Assembly (NCBI GenBank): GCA_900547345.1
Contig: URGG01000006.1
Location: 1-42,691, forward strand
Direction of reading: 5' to 3'
Length of the DNA stretch: 42,691 nucleotides
Origin: an uncultured Collinsella sp.
Lineage (GTDB): Bacteria; Actinomycetota; Coriobacteriia; Coriobacteriales; Coriobacteriaceae
Every line of letters begins with the position of its first letter. The stretch's first letter is position 1. The translations under genes and the position numbers were made by a program. The notes beneath the pieces are model-generated. The model was given only the letters and a program-made list of their open reading frames with translations, did not search any database and was not told the DNA's origin. Positions 17,401-26,100 of the stretch are shown here, in pieces.

Positions 17401-17737
17401 CGCCCGTGAGCGTGAGCGCTAGCTCAACGTTTTCCAAGATGGTCTGATGCGGAATGAGGTTATAGCTTTGGAACACAAAGCCGATGCGGTTATTGCGGTA
17501 GGCATCCCAATCGCGATCGTGAAAGCCCTTGGTCGATATGCCATCGATGAGCAGGTCGCCAGAATCGAAATGATCGAGCCCACCGATAACGTTGAGCATC
17601 GTGGTCTTGCCCGAGCCCGAGGGACCCAAAATGGCCACGAACTCGTTGTCGCGAAAAGCCAGGCTTACGCTGTCGAGCGCCACCTGCGTAAACGACTGGG
17701 TAACGTACCTTTTGCAAATACCTTTGAGCTCCAACAT
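14483..17737 (-). CDS. MacB/FtsX-type ABC transporter, fused ATPase and permease
   Basis: A 1084-residue protein joining an ATPase (residues 1-230: Walker A GPSGSGKT near 38, signature LSGGQMQRVAIA near 140, Walker B IVLADEPTGALD near 162) to an FtsX/MacB permease. One transmembrane helix lies near 265-285 and three at the C-terminus, the last two being FIEGLIAGVFAIVVVVLVSF and a segment ending LLPARSASKKDPVEALR. Between the first and second helices is an extracytoplasmic domain of roughly 640 residues. It contains a short LSGLDLSGLDIDLSG repeat near 660 and a long helical, coiled-coil-like part (about 720-860). Such proteins couple ATP hydrolysis to periplasmic or surface mechanics rather than direct transport. 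The start at 17737 has AGGAGAGG 9 bases upstream; an in-frame TTG at 17746 is too close to it. Confidence 0.9.
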   Translation of the reverse strand: MLELKGICKRYVTQSFTQVALDSVSLAFRDNEFVAILGPSGSGKTTMLNVIGGLDHFDSGDLLIDGISTKGFHDRDWDAYRNNRIGFVFQSYNLIPHQTILENVELALTLTGVGHAERRQRAREALEAVGLGEHVNKRPSQLSGGQMQRVAIARALINDPEIVLADEPTGALDSITSVQVMDLLKDVARDRLVIMVTHNPELAYQYATRIVNLADGKITDDSDPFDVADATRREAKPTRKTSMSFVTALGLSARNLMTKKGRTAMTAFAGSIGIIGIAAILALSNGVNNYIKKVEEDTLSSYPLTISKQDYDLSSMMGGQGTADDGSPENVDSSDDSAGGKAQGTDKIPVVTAVKDMFASVKSNDMTSFKAWLDAGGDGIDKEVNVIQYGYGVSPVVYRAGKGDEKPVRLVPNAMTEAMSGGASSAATVSMESMGTSVFNEMIDDQSLLDSQYDVVAGHWPTSANEAVMVLSSRGTVGDYTLYSIGALDIDELNDLVNSAMTADGGVETPETGTDFTYDDALSTTFKVLSPADAYRKNEETGMWTDMSGDADFMTAKVANGIDVHIVGVVRPNETANASALSPGIAYTHALTRRLMERAADSQIVQEQLAHPETDVFTGKSFDELQGEAKQGVDLGSMFSVDEAALKSAFSFDASALSGAAGGMDLSGLDLSGLDIDLSGVGKDIDFSDIMAKTPTPDFSGIFDGLELTPEQMQQVGTLANQLFEGFLRSDQFKALSPEDLKDASKLASAFSAYLESDTAAQQILAQLKALGGDALAERLQQAMTDYVQKQLAPYLQQAMDQVMKAIGEQIASTVSSQLKAGAAGLMDQMATQMSSSFANLASAMHVDASAFAHAIHFNMDAEDLSSLMMSYAKASKLTYDNNLTTLGYADEADPISVKIFPRDFEAKERVLDHIDAYNKQVKAAGHDEQAISYTDYMGIIMGSVTDIVNTISLVLIAFVGISLVVSSIMIGIITYISVLERKKEIGILRAIGASKRNVANVFNAETFIEGLIAGVFAIVVVVLVSFPVNAWALAAKKVPNLMSLPVQDALVLIAISVLLTVVAGLLPARSASKKDPVEALRSE

Positions 17738-17882
17738 GGACGGCAACCTCTCCTGCGCGGGCGCACTTGCCCGCTCTCCCCCGCCGTTCGTATTCGACGC
17801 GTTTGTCCTACTCTATCCCCATTTTTTGCCGGAACCAGTGAGGAATGTAACGAACCGCGCCAAAAAACGAACGGGATGGCAC

Positions 17883-17912
17883 CCAAAAGAAGAGGTCCCG
17901 AACGGGACCTCT
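17883..17912 (-). terminator. Intrinsic terminator of the TlpA operon
   Basis: AGAGGTCCCG and CGGGACCTCT (17891-17900, 17903-17912) pair perfectly around AA. On the minus strand a TCTTTTG tail follows. It ends the operon whose last gene stops at 17991. Confidence 0.65.
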
Positions 17913-17990
17913 ATATGGTGGAGCTTATCTTGAAAAGCAGCGGACTACTTCGCACAGCGGCGCACGATCCTCGCTATGCTTACGCGTTTT

Positions 17991-18962
17991 TTACTGCTCG
18001 CTATTCGCAATCGCCTGGTCGATAAGCTTGTCGAGTGCTGCGCGCTGCTCGGCGGAGCTGATGGCTCCCACGATGGGCTCCCCTACGATGTTGCCATTCT
18101 GATCGATGACATACGTTGTCGGGAACGAGAACAAATTTGACGTGAACTTACCGGCCTCGCTATCCGACTTGAACCAGATGTTCTTATATGTCACGCCCTT
18201 CTTGCTCAGCACGTCCTTGGCATCTGCAATCTCGCCCTTGTTGCCATCGAGCGTAAAGGAATTGACGCCCACGACCTGGCCGCCCTTCTTGGCAAGCTCC
18301 TGATTCAGTTTCTCAAGATCGCCCAGCTCGCCCACGCACGGCTTGCAAGTAGTGAACCAGAAGTTCATGACGGTGACCTTGTTCTTAGAGAACAGCTCGT
18401 CGCTGCTCACGTCGTTGCCATCCAGGTCTTTGCCCGTAAAGCTGGGGAACTTCGTCGCCTCGCTCGAAGCATTGGCACCAGCCGTCATGCCAGCGGTCGA
18501 AGCGTCGACGCTCTCGCCTGCGCTCGGCGTGCTTCCACAGCCGGGGAACTCCTTCTCCAAGCTCTCGAGCTTGTCCTCGATCTCCTTGATCTGCTGTGCA
18601 CCGGCCTTGAGCGTCTTAAGCTCATCCGCCGTGAACTCATCCTTGGCGCCGTCGATGGTCTTGAGCAGGAAATCGCCGTAATTGCTGCCATCCTCAATCA
18701 TTGCCGAGTCTTTATTTGCCGCATTGAATACCTTTTCCCACAGCGCGTTATCACTCGAAAAGATATCATTCTCCTTTTGCATGAGTTTTGCATACAACTC
18801 GGCGGCCTCGTCGGCATTGGTCGGCTTCTGCGCAGTGAGTTCTGCGATCTTAGGATCAGAGCCCGCAGATTCGCTCGCATTGCCACCGGGTGACGAACAC
18901 GCCACAAGGCACAAGGCCAGCACCGGCACCATAAACAGGGCCGCAATCTTAGAAAGCTTCAT
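17991..18962 (-). CDS. TlpA-like thioredoxin-fold lipoprotein
   Basis: A 323-residue exported lipoprotein. Residues 1-21 form a signal peptide ending in the lipobox LVAC with lipidated Cys22. A Ser/Gly-rich tether and an acidic helical segment (about 40-140) come before a TlpA/redoxin domain (about 172-320). Its active site WFTTCKPC places the CxxC at residues 206 and 209, with the cis-Pro segment FSFPTTYVIDQNG near 280. Anchored outside the membrane, it would reduce or shuttle thiols. The start at 18962 has GGAGG 7 bases upstream; ATG 18968 would be too close. It is the third gene of an operon with a CXXC micro-protein and a polyferredoxin, which suggests electrons pass from the cytoplasm to this protein. 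Confidence 0.9.
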   Translation of the reverse strand: MKLSKIAALFMVPVLALCLVACSSPGGNASESAGSDPKIAELTAQKPTNADEAAELYAKLMQKENDIFSSDNALWEKVFNAANKDSAMIEDGSNYGDFLLKTIDGAKDEFTADELKTLKAGAQQIKEIEDKLESLEKEFPGCGSTPSAGESVDASTAGMTAGANASSEATKFPSFTGKDLDGNDVSSDELFSKNKVTVMNFWFTTCKPCVGELGDLEKLNQELAKKGGQVVGVNSFTLDGNKGEIADAKDVLSKKGVTYKNIWFKSDSEAGKFTSNLFSFPTTYVIDQNGNIVGEPIVGAISSAEQRAALDKLIDQAIANSEQ

Positions 18963-18991
18963 GGTCATTCCTCCGTTTTGTCGAAGCTTGT

Positions 18992-19894
18992 TTACTTTTT
19001 ATCGGCGGTCAAGGGGAGCTTTTCCGCCGACACATCCAGGCCATAGCGATAGCTGATGGCATCGACGGGACAGGCCCCGATGCACTTTCCGCACCGGATG
19101 CATTCGGCATGATTGGGCGCGCGGACCACATCAACGTCCATCTGACAAACCTTTGAGCACTTGCCGCACGAGACGCATTTGCACGCGTCAACCCGAATCC
19201 CCAGTAGGGACACCCTATTCATAAGCGCATAGAATGCGCCGAGTGGGCAAATCCATTTACAGAAGGGGCGGTAGAACAAAACGCTCAGCACTACCACGGC
19301 AATGAGAACGGCAAGTTTCCAAGTAAAGAGCTGCCCCAGCGCAGATCGAATGCCGGCATTAGCAATGGCCAGCGGAATGGCGCCCTCGAGCACGCCCTGC
19401 GGACAGATGTACTTACAAAAGAACGGGTCGCCCATGCCCACGTCGTTAACCACCAAGACGGGCAGCAGCACCACGGCAAACAGCAGCACGACGTACTTGA
19501 CGTACGTGAGCGGCTTAAGCTTTTTCGTGGAGAACTTTTTGCCGGGAATCTTGTGAAGCAGCTCCTGAAGCCAGCCAAACGGGCACAGAAAGCCGCATAC
19601 AAAGCGTCCCAGCAGCACGCCGAGCAAAATGAGCGTACCGGTAACATAGTAAGAAAAGTTGAACTTGGATGAACCTACCACCGACTGGAACGACCCGATG
19701 GGGCACGCACCCGATGCCGCGGGGCACGAATAGCAATTAAGTCCAGGTACGCAGACTGTTTTTCCCGCGCCCTGATAGATGCCGCCTTTAGCAAAGTTTG
19801 GCAGGTGAATGTTGGTAATAAGTGTTGCCGCCGCCTGAATGAATCCGCGAAATCGGGGCAAAACATGCGACGCAGTGTTTTCTCTTTTATCCAA
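18992..19894 (-). CDS. Membrane-bound 4Fe-4S polyferredoxin (NapH-like)
   Basis: A 300-residue membrane iron-sulfur protein with about five hydrophobic helices. NapH-type half-motifs are seen: CGFLCPFGWLQ, CKYICPQG and CKWICPLGAFY. Two C-terminal 4Fe-4S clusters follow: CKCVSCGKCSKVC and CIRCGKCIGACP. An N-terminal GLNCYSCPAASGACPIG motif is also present. The start is probably the TTG at 19894, which overlaps the stop of the upstream micro-protein gene and has GGAG about 10 bases before it. No ATG or GTG start with a ribosome binding site was found. Proteins of this kind move electrons across or along the membrane. In this operon it could deliver reducing power to the TlpA lipoprotein. Confidence 0.85.
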   Translation of the reverse strand: MDKRENTASHVLPRFRGFIQAAATLITNIHLPNFAKGGIYQGAGKTVCVPGLNCYSCPAASGACPIGSFQSVVGSSKFNFSYYVTGTLILLGVLLGRFVCGFLCPFGWLQELLHKIPGKKFSTKKLKPLTYVKYVVLLFAVVLLPVLVVNDVGMGDPFFCKYICPQGVLEGAIPLAIANAGIRSALGQLFTWKLAVLIAVVVLSVLFYRPFCKWICPLGAFYALMNRVSLLGIRVDACKCVSCGKCSKVCQMDVDVVRAPNHAECIRCGKCIGACPVDAISYRYGLDVSAEKLPLTADKK

Positions 19895-20036
19895 TTCCGA
19901 TACACTCCAAGCACAGCCTAATCGCTTTGGCCAGCACGGCATCCGCCTCGCCACGCATAACACCAAAGCACACCATGGTAATTCCGACGATCAACAAAGC
20001 GACCTGTACCACGGGTTTTACCGCTTTGAACAACAC
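19887..20036 (-). CDS. CXXC-motif micro-protein (CD1871A-like)
   Basis: A 49-residue protein. The GTG start at 20036 has AAAGGAG 5 bases upstream. It has one transmembrane helix (VQVALLIVGITMVCFGVMRGEA), followed by a helix ending in the conserved-looking IRLCLECIGIG with a CxxC at residues 42 and 45. The pattern GVxRGE-x-VL-x-KAI-x-xCLECIGIG is what I recall for CD1871A-family CXXC proteins, which commonly precede a 4Fe-4S protein gene. Its stop overlaps the TTG start of the polyferredoxin, which implies translational coupling. It probably assists the redox chain at the membrane. The role is not established. Confidence 0.8.
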   Translation of the reverse strand: MLFKAVKPVVQVALLIVGITMVCFGVMRGEADAVLAKAIRLCLECIGIG

Positions 20037-20123
20037 GACCACTCCTTTCGTTACGCGACCATTGGACCATATCGACTATAAAATCCGTGTTAAGCGCGAT
20101 TTGGAATGTGCAAGGAGACTGTT

Positions 20124-20798
20124 ATGCGTATTTTGATCGTCGAAGACGAGCGAGCACTGTGCGATGCAATCGCACGCAGCTTGCGAAACTTGGCGTACAG
20201 CGTCGACTGCTGCCACGACGGACAGGAGGCGCTCGACCTGCTGGGCGTCGAAGTCTTTGACCTCGTAGTACTCGACCTCAACCTTCCCCGTATCGATGGC
20301 ATGACCGTGCTCAGGGAACTTAGGAAAACCGACTGCGAGACCAAGGTACTGATTCTGTCCGCACGTAGCGAAGTATCCGATAAAGTCGCCGGACTCGATG
20401 CCGGCGCCAACGATTACCTTACCAAGCCGTTTCATCTTGACGAGCTTGCGGCAAGGATCCGCAGCCTTACCCTCAGGCGCTTCGCACAAAGCGACATAGT
20501 ATTAACCTGCGGAAAGCTCAGCTTTGACACCAAGGCGCGCATCGCTTCCGTGGACAGCGAGGCTTTATCTCTTACGCGCAAGGAAACGGGAATCTTGGAA
20601 TACCTGATGCTTAATCAGGGGCGTCCGGTAAGTCAAGAGGAGCTTATCGAGCACGTTTGGGACAGCACCGTGAACAGCTTTAGCAACGCAACCCGCGTTC
20701 ACATCTCGTCGCTCCGCAAAAAGCTACGCAGCGCTTTGGGATACGACCCGATTCGCAATCGGATTGGAGAGGGCTACGTTATGGAGGATGGCGAATGA
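20124..20798 (+). CDS. OmpR-type response regulator
   Basis: A 224-residue two-component regulator. The receiver domain (1-115) has the acidic pocket VEDE near residues 7-10, the phospho-acceptor Asp in LVVLDLNLP near 51, and Lys in LTKPFH near 101. A winged-helix DNA-binding domain (about 130-222) shows LTRKETGILEYLML, ATRVHISSLRKKL and RIGEGYVM. AAGGAG precedes the ATG by 6 bases. It overlaps the histidine kinase gene by ATGA and is divergent from the redox operon by 87 bases, so the operon is a plausible target. Confidence 0.93.
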   Translation: MRILIVEDERALCDAIARSLRNLAYSVDCCHDGQEALDLLGVEVFDLVVLDLNLPRIDGMTVLRELRKTDCETKVLILSARSEVSDKVAGLDAGANDYLTKPFHLDELAARIRSLTLRRFAQSDIVLTCGKLSFDTKARIASVDSEALSLTRKETGILEYLMLNQGRPVSQEELIEHVWDSTVNSFSNATRVHISSLRKKLRSALGYDPIRNRIGEGYVMEDGE

Positions 20799-21946
20799 AA
20801 AGGCTTTCGCTGCAATGGCGCATAACGATTATGACGGCACTGCTCACGTGTGCAGCATGCGTGCTGACGAACTGCCTGGTCGGCTATACGGGCATGCGCT
20901 ACATGGATGCTATCGGCAGCGACATCTCGGCCCTTAGCGCAGCCGGCGTAGATGCACCTCAGGCGTTTGACCCAACGAAGGGGAGCCTCGATGACGAGGT
21001 CACGATCGTCGTAAACGACGCACAGGAGTCTTTTGGCACGACAGCCTGGTACATCACGGCTGGAGTCACACTCCTTGGCGGCGCGCTGGCATACTTTGTG
21101 AGCGGCCGTGCACTCAAACCGCTACGGGCTTTTGCGGCCCAGGTCGAGCGTGTGCAGCCTGACAACCTAAGCGAAATCAGGCTCAGTGAAGATGTGTCCA
21201 TCGAGCTACAACGATGCAGCGCCTCTTTCAACGACATGATCGCCCGTCTTGGCGAAGGGTTCTCTGCACAGCGTCAGTTTACCGGCAACGCCGCACACGA
21301 GCTGCGCACCCCGCTCGCCCTTATGCAAGCACAGATTGAACTATTCATCTCCGAGCACTCCGGTTTGCAACCCGAAACTGCCGAGCTACTCGGCCTGCTA
21401 CAAGAACAAACCGAACGCATGTCTCGAATGGCCAAGGTATTGCTCGAGATGAGTGAGCTCCGCAGCGTTCCTTGCGAGGACGATGTGGAGCTTGGCCCCT
21501 TGTCCGAAGAGGTCCTCACCGACCTTGCGCCACTTGCCGAAAAAAGGGGCATAGCCCTCAATTGTGCTGGAGACGCTCTAGTAATCGGGAGCGACACGCT
21601 CCTCTATCGGCTGGTGTTTAACCTGGCCGAAAACGCTATCCGCTATAGCCGCACCGACTCGAGCGTTACCGTCTCCATCTGCGACAACGACAGCCACGTG
21701 TTCCTGCGAGTCGAGGACCAGGGCCCGGGAATACCCAAGCAGTACCGTGAGAGCATCTTCCAACCGTTCTTTCGTCTAGACAAATCCCGCAGCAGGGCAT
21801 ACGGCGGCGCAGGACTCGGACTAGCGCTCGTTTGGGAGATTGCAGCGCTTCACGGTGGCGCTGTAGAGGTCGAAACAAGTTCTGAGAACGGGACCACCAT
21901 GCTCGTAAGCCTTCCAAAACGATCCACAGCGTCAACCGAACAGTAA
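20795..21946 (+). CDS. Sensor histidine kinase
   Basis: A 383-residue membrane kinase with two transmembrane helices (about 10-33 and 82-104) around a short sensor domain of some 50 residues. A HAMP-like linker follows (ALKPLRAFAAQVERV). The dimerisation helix carries the phosphorylatable His in AAHELRTPLALM near 168. The ATP domain has an N box NLAENAIRYS near 280, G1 DQGPGIP near 310 and G2 GGAGLGLAL near 337. It is translationally coupled to the response regulator. The short sensor is too small to assign a signal; a redox or envelope cue is suggested only by the neighbouring operon. Confidence 0.93.
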   Translation: MKRLSLQWRITIMTALLTCAACVLTNCLVGYTGMRYMDAIGSDISALSAAGVDAPQAFDPTKGSLDDEVTIVVNDAQESFGTTAWYITAGVTLLGGALAYFVSGRALKPLRAFAAQVERVQPDNLSEIRLSEDVSIELQRCSASFNDMIARLGEGFSAQRQFTGNAAHELRTPLALMQAQIELFISEHSGLQPETAELLGLLQEQTERMSRMAKVLLEMSELRSVPCEDDVELGPLSEEVLTDLAPLAEKRGIALNCAGDALVIGSDTLLYRLVFNLAENAIRYSRTDSSVTVSICDNDSHVFLRVEDQGPGIPKQYRESIFQPFFRLDKSRSRAYGGAGLGLALVWEIAALHGGAVEVETSSENGTTMLVSLPKRSTASTEQ

Positions 21947-22013
21947 AACGAAAGGGGCCCCGAGCAACAGGAGTACAATTGCTGCATTGTTGCCACCTGA
22001 TGGGAGATGGAAG

Positions 22014-23018
22014 ATGGACTGCGATGGCTACCCGCGCATTCCCATGCCGTTGATGTGCACTGCCTTTGTGCCGGGGCAGATTGACGCTGCGGTTACAAGC
22101 ATTCTCGACCCCGATTCACGCACCATCGCCACAGCAGAAGCGCTGTACTTTCGCGGACAAGCCACGCTCGCCGCCGAGACAGCACGCCCCTATCTTGACG
22201 CCACCAATCCCGCACTGCGCTATTCTGCATGCTTTATCTGCGGATATGCCAGTCTGTCGCTCAACCGTATCGCCGATGCCCGCCGTTGCCTTGCGGGCAT
22301 CCTCGATACGCCGACTGACGAGGAATCGCCCGCCGTCCACGCCACGCATATCCTGTTCGCCTCCGCCGCGAGCGTCCTGCTGCACTTGCCTTCCCCGTAT
22401 TCCGCCGAAGAGTTTTATCCGCTTGCGGCGCATCTGCCCGAAGGCCTGCGCCTGTTCGCCAGCTACGTGATGGCACACGCCTTGTATCTGCGCGGCGAAT
22501 ATGGCCGCAGTCTGGGTATGGCGGAAAACGCCCTGATCATGAAACAGGGAAGTTATCCCATCTCGGAGCTGTTCCTGCACTTGGCAGCTTCTATGGCATG
22601 CATGAGTCTCAAAGACGTCGACGCCGCAAAGGCACACTTCGGAACCGCTTGGAACATTGCGCGTCCCGACGGCCTTATCGAGCTCATTGGCGAGCATCAC
22701 GGCCTTTTACAGGGACTCATCGAGGCGTGCCTAAAAACGCAATACCCTGACGACTTCGCTCACATCATCGAGATCACGTATCGATTCAGCTACGGTTGGC
22801 GGCGCATCCACAACCCCGATTCGGGCGAGGACGTGGCCGACGATCTAACGACCACGGAGTTCACCATGGCCATGCTCGCCTGCCGTGGGTGGACCAACGC
22901 CGAAATCGCACGCCATATGGGAGTATCGCCGGGCACCGTCAAAAACCGCCTATCCGGCGTATACGCAAAGCTTGGCATCGGCACGCGCGCGGAGCTGGTC
23001 GCGCATATGTTGCGTTAG
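22014..23018 (+). CDS. LuxR-type transcriptional regulator
   Basis: A 334-residue regulator with a C-terminal LuxR-type helix-turn-helix (about 275-334: TTTEFTMAMLACRGWTNAEIARHMGVS, GTVKNRLSGVYAKLGIGTRAELV). The N-terminal 260 residues are helical and Ala-rich, with TPR-like pairs (ALYLRGEYGRSLGMAENALI, CMSLKDVDAAKAHFGTAWNI). This resembles the MalT/LuxR regulators abundant in Coriobacteriia. The start at 22014 has GGGAG upstream; an upstream TTG frame has no support. It lies 67 bases after the histidine kinase and 155 bases before the giant surface protein, which it may regulate. Confidence 0.85.
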   Translation: MDCDGYPRIPMPLMCTAFVPGQIDAAVTSILDPDSRTIATAEALYFRGQATLAAETARPYLDATNPALRYSACFICGYASLSLNRIADARRCLAGILDTPTDEESPAVHATHILFASAASVLLHLPSPYSAEEFYPLAAHLPEGLRLFASYVMAHALYLRGEYGRSLGMAENALIMKQGSYPISELFLHLAASMACMSLKDVDAAKAHFGTAWNIARPDGLIELIGEHHGLLQGLIEACLKTQYPDDFAHIIEITYRFSYGWRRIHNPDSGEDVADDLTTTEFTMAMLACRGWTNAEIARHMGVSPGTVKNRLSGVYAKLGIGTRAELVAHMLR

Positions 23019-23173
23019 CGACCGGGCTGCCAAGCGCATCGAACGCGTTCCGGAACCCGGCGCTTCGCTCGATCAAATTGGACATTTTGACCCTTGAACG
23101 GCACTACCACCACGGGGCACCTTCTCGCAAAATTGGATTATTTCCTCCGATATTTGCGGGATGGGAGCCCAAA

Positions 23174-26100
23174 ATGCTTGATCGCCGTTCGCTACTTGTT
23201 GCCGGAGCGTCCTCGCTGGCGAGCATTATGTTGCCGCGCGTGCCGGGAAGCGCAAACGCCTTCATATTGCCGTTCGCGCCCACCGAAGCCTATGCCGACG
23301 AAAAAGACCCCTTCAGGGTGCTCGTTCTCTCGCGCACCATGTTCGGTGTGGTCGTGGTCGACGTCGCCAACAAGAATACGCCCATCATGGGTGCCCAGGT
23401 CACGCTCGCGTCGCGTTATGCCGCGGGCAAGCAGCTCACCGCCACGACCGACGACGAGGGCACGGCCATCTTTGAGGTCGCTCCGCTTTCGGAAGGCTAC
23501 GTGGACGAGGCGACGCTTCTCGACGCGTACGACTTTAACGGCGGCATCTCCATTAGCATGGTGGGCTACCGTGATGTCGAGATTCCCCTTGCGCGTATCC
23601 AGGGCGGCACCGCCATAACCGCGCCCACACGTCCGCTTTCCGACGGCAAGCCGTACTTCCGCCAGCTCACATTCGACGAATGGGACATCCAGTACGCTGA
23701 AGCCACGTTCATGGCATTGCCAAAGGACGACACGGCAAACGAACAGCCTGATACGCACGCCTTTACCGTGCAGGCGCATCTGCCACAGGGTGGACAGGCA
23801 ACGCTGCGCATCAACAAAGTAGTGCCCGCCGCGGGCAGCTCACCCGAAACCGTCACGCAGATTGGCCAAGTCAAGGCCAGCGCATCGGGCGCGGATAATC
23901 TGGCGACGTTCACGCTCGAAGACACGTTCCTCGATGCAGCTTCGGGCCTTCTGGAGGAAGGATGCAAGTTGCGCTTTGTCCTCGACTACCAGGGCAAGAC
24001 CTACACGCTCTCCTCCCCCATGGCCGTTGTCACCGCGCCGGCCGCAAAGGCGGAATCGGGCTCGACCACTATCGTCCCCACTACCATGGACCAAGAGGTC
24101 ACTCCGTTTGATTTCCCAGCGGCGTTTCCCGGCATCGGCGGCAATAAGTTCACGTGCTGGATGCCTTCGTTCCCCATTTTGTTCGATTTCTCGTTTGCCG
24201 GGTACGTACTGTTTGGCGGAGGATACAAACCGGTCGGCTACATGAACGATTCGGGCAATCCGAATCCGGAGTACTGGAAGAAGTCACCGCGCGAGTCGGG
24301 TGCCAAGCAGGCAAACCGCTACCTCGACGAGATGGAGGGGAAGTGGAATCAGTACAAAAGCATGAGTGCCGGATCGGGCACCGATCCAAGAAACACCAAG
24401 CTCCTTCGCCACCATTGCACGCTGCTGTTCACGATGGATATCGCCACACAGCTGTACGGCTCGCTCGCCTACGATTGGGTGGGCAAAACCTGGGGTAACA
24501 ACAACGACCCCGCATACGGCAATATTAAGGCCCTCTTCCAGGTAAGAACCGACCTCAATTGGACCGAGCAGTTTACCCTAGGACCGGTGCCGTTTTTCCT
24601 AAACGTCAACCCCTGGGTGCTGGCGAAGCTGGCGCTCGCCGTGGGTGCCCACACGCACGGCAGCGGCGCGGCGTTTTTTAAAAACATTTCGCTCGACTAT
24701 TCAAACACGTCTGGCTCGTTCACCATCCAGATTGGACTTGCCGTCACCTTTGGCGCCGGCGTTGCAGGCGTCGCCTCGTCTGCCGTGCGCGGCGCCGCAT
24801 CCCTCACGCTGTTCATTGGGTACGAGAAGGCAGATGGACACCAGCTTCCGCGACTGCGCGTAGGTGCAGATGTCGATGTCGATGTGATACTCCAGTTCGT
24901 AATGTTCAAGTGGACCACCAAGGCTTGGTCGGGGTCGTGGCCCACACTCCTCGATTCGTGGAATATGTCGGTAAACAATGGCAACCAGTATGTGCTCCAG
25001 CGCTCTGAGCTCGCATTGGGCGGAGATGCGCCTTACACGCTGGATGCCTGTTTCGGCTCGGCCGGCAACGCCGAGGCGGTTGGTGTGCCGCAATTTATCA
25101 CATCGGCTACCATCGTCACCAACGCCGAGCTGCTCGCACGCGCCGAGGTTAAGGCCACTGCAAGGAATGTCGCGCCTACCGTACGCGATTGGGACCGGTC
25201 GGTCACGCGCATTGAGCTCGAGGCGGATGCAGAAAGCGACGACACGGGACAGGTCGAACATTTCGTCCACGCACTGATAGAGAACGACGAAAACGCCGCG
25301 CCGATGTATAAGTACACCTATATCGGGCAGGCGAGGGACGCCGCTGCGGACCCCAACGCCAATTCTGCTGGTGTATCGGAGGACGAGCGTGGCGGCATCA
25401 GGCCCTCGAGCGACAACGTGCTGTTTGCTGGCGTGCTCAGCGAAGCCCACATGAAGCTGGCGATAATCGCCGGCGTGGAGTGCTTGTTCCGTATCGCCTC
25501 GGTGCGCTACGGCGAGAACGGTCGCTCGCGCCTGGTGGTGCATACAAAAACGAACGGCACGTGGTCCGCTCCCACGCCCGTGGACTTCTCCCTTGGGTTT
25601 GGCGAGGGCGACGTGGAGCGCAACGGCATATTCGATTACGACTTCGACGTGGTGGAATATACAGACGGGAGGAGAAACCAGGACGCCTACGTGCTGCTGG
25701 TCTCGGGCGAGCGCCCCGACGGCGACAACACCCTTTTCGATGCGGCGAGCACATCCGGTATACTGTCCGTTGTGCGCCTGCGCATAAGCAACGGCGGAGT
25801 TCGCGTGATGTCGCACACGTCGTGGCGCAGCATCTCGCGCGGCCGCCTGCAAGAGGATGGCTACCATTGCCTGCAGTGCCCGCGTATCACGGTGGGCAAG
25901 ACGCTGGTCGACGGGCGCCTGTCGGGTGCCTACCTCCACCGCCGCGGAACCACCGCAGAAAAGGCGCTCGGCAGCGAGGCTGAGGTTGCGCTGGAGTGCT
26001 TTACCCTATGGTCGGACGTTTCGGGCGACAGCCTGACGTTCCGCCAAGTTCTCCGCTTTCCGCAAGCACCGTCGAGTATCGAGCTGGGCGAGCCCGAGAA

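Noticed and set aside
22796..23173. N-terminal extension of the giant surface protein in its open frame
   Set aside because: It overlaps the luxR gene in another frame and lacks start signals; the signal peptide begins at 23174.
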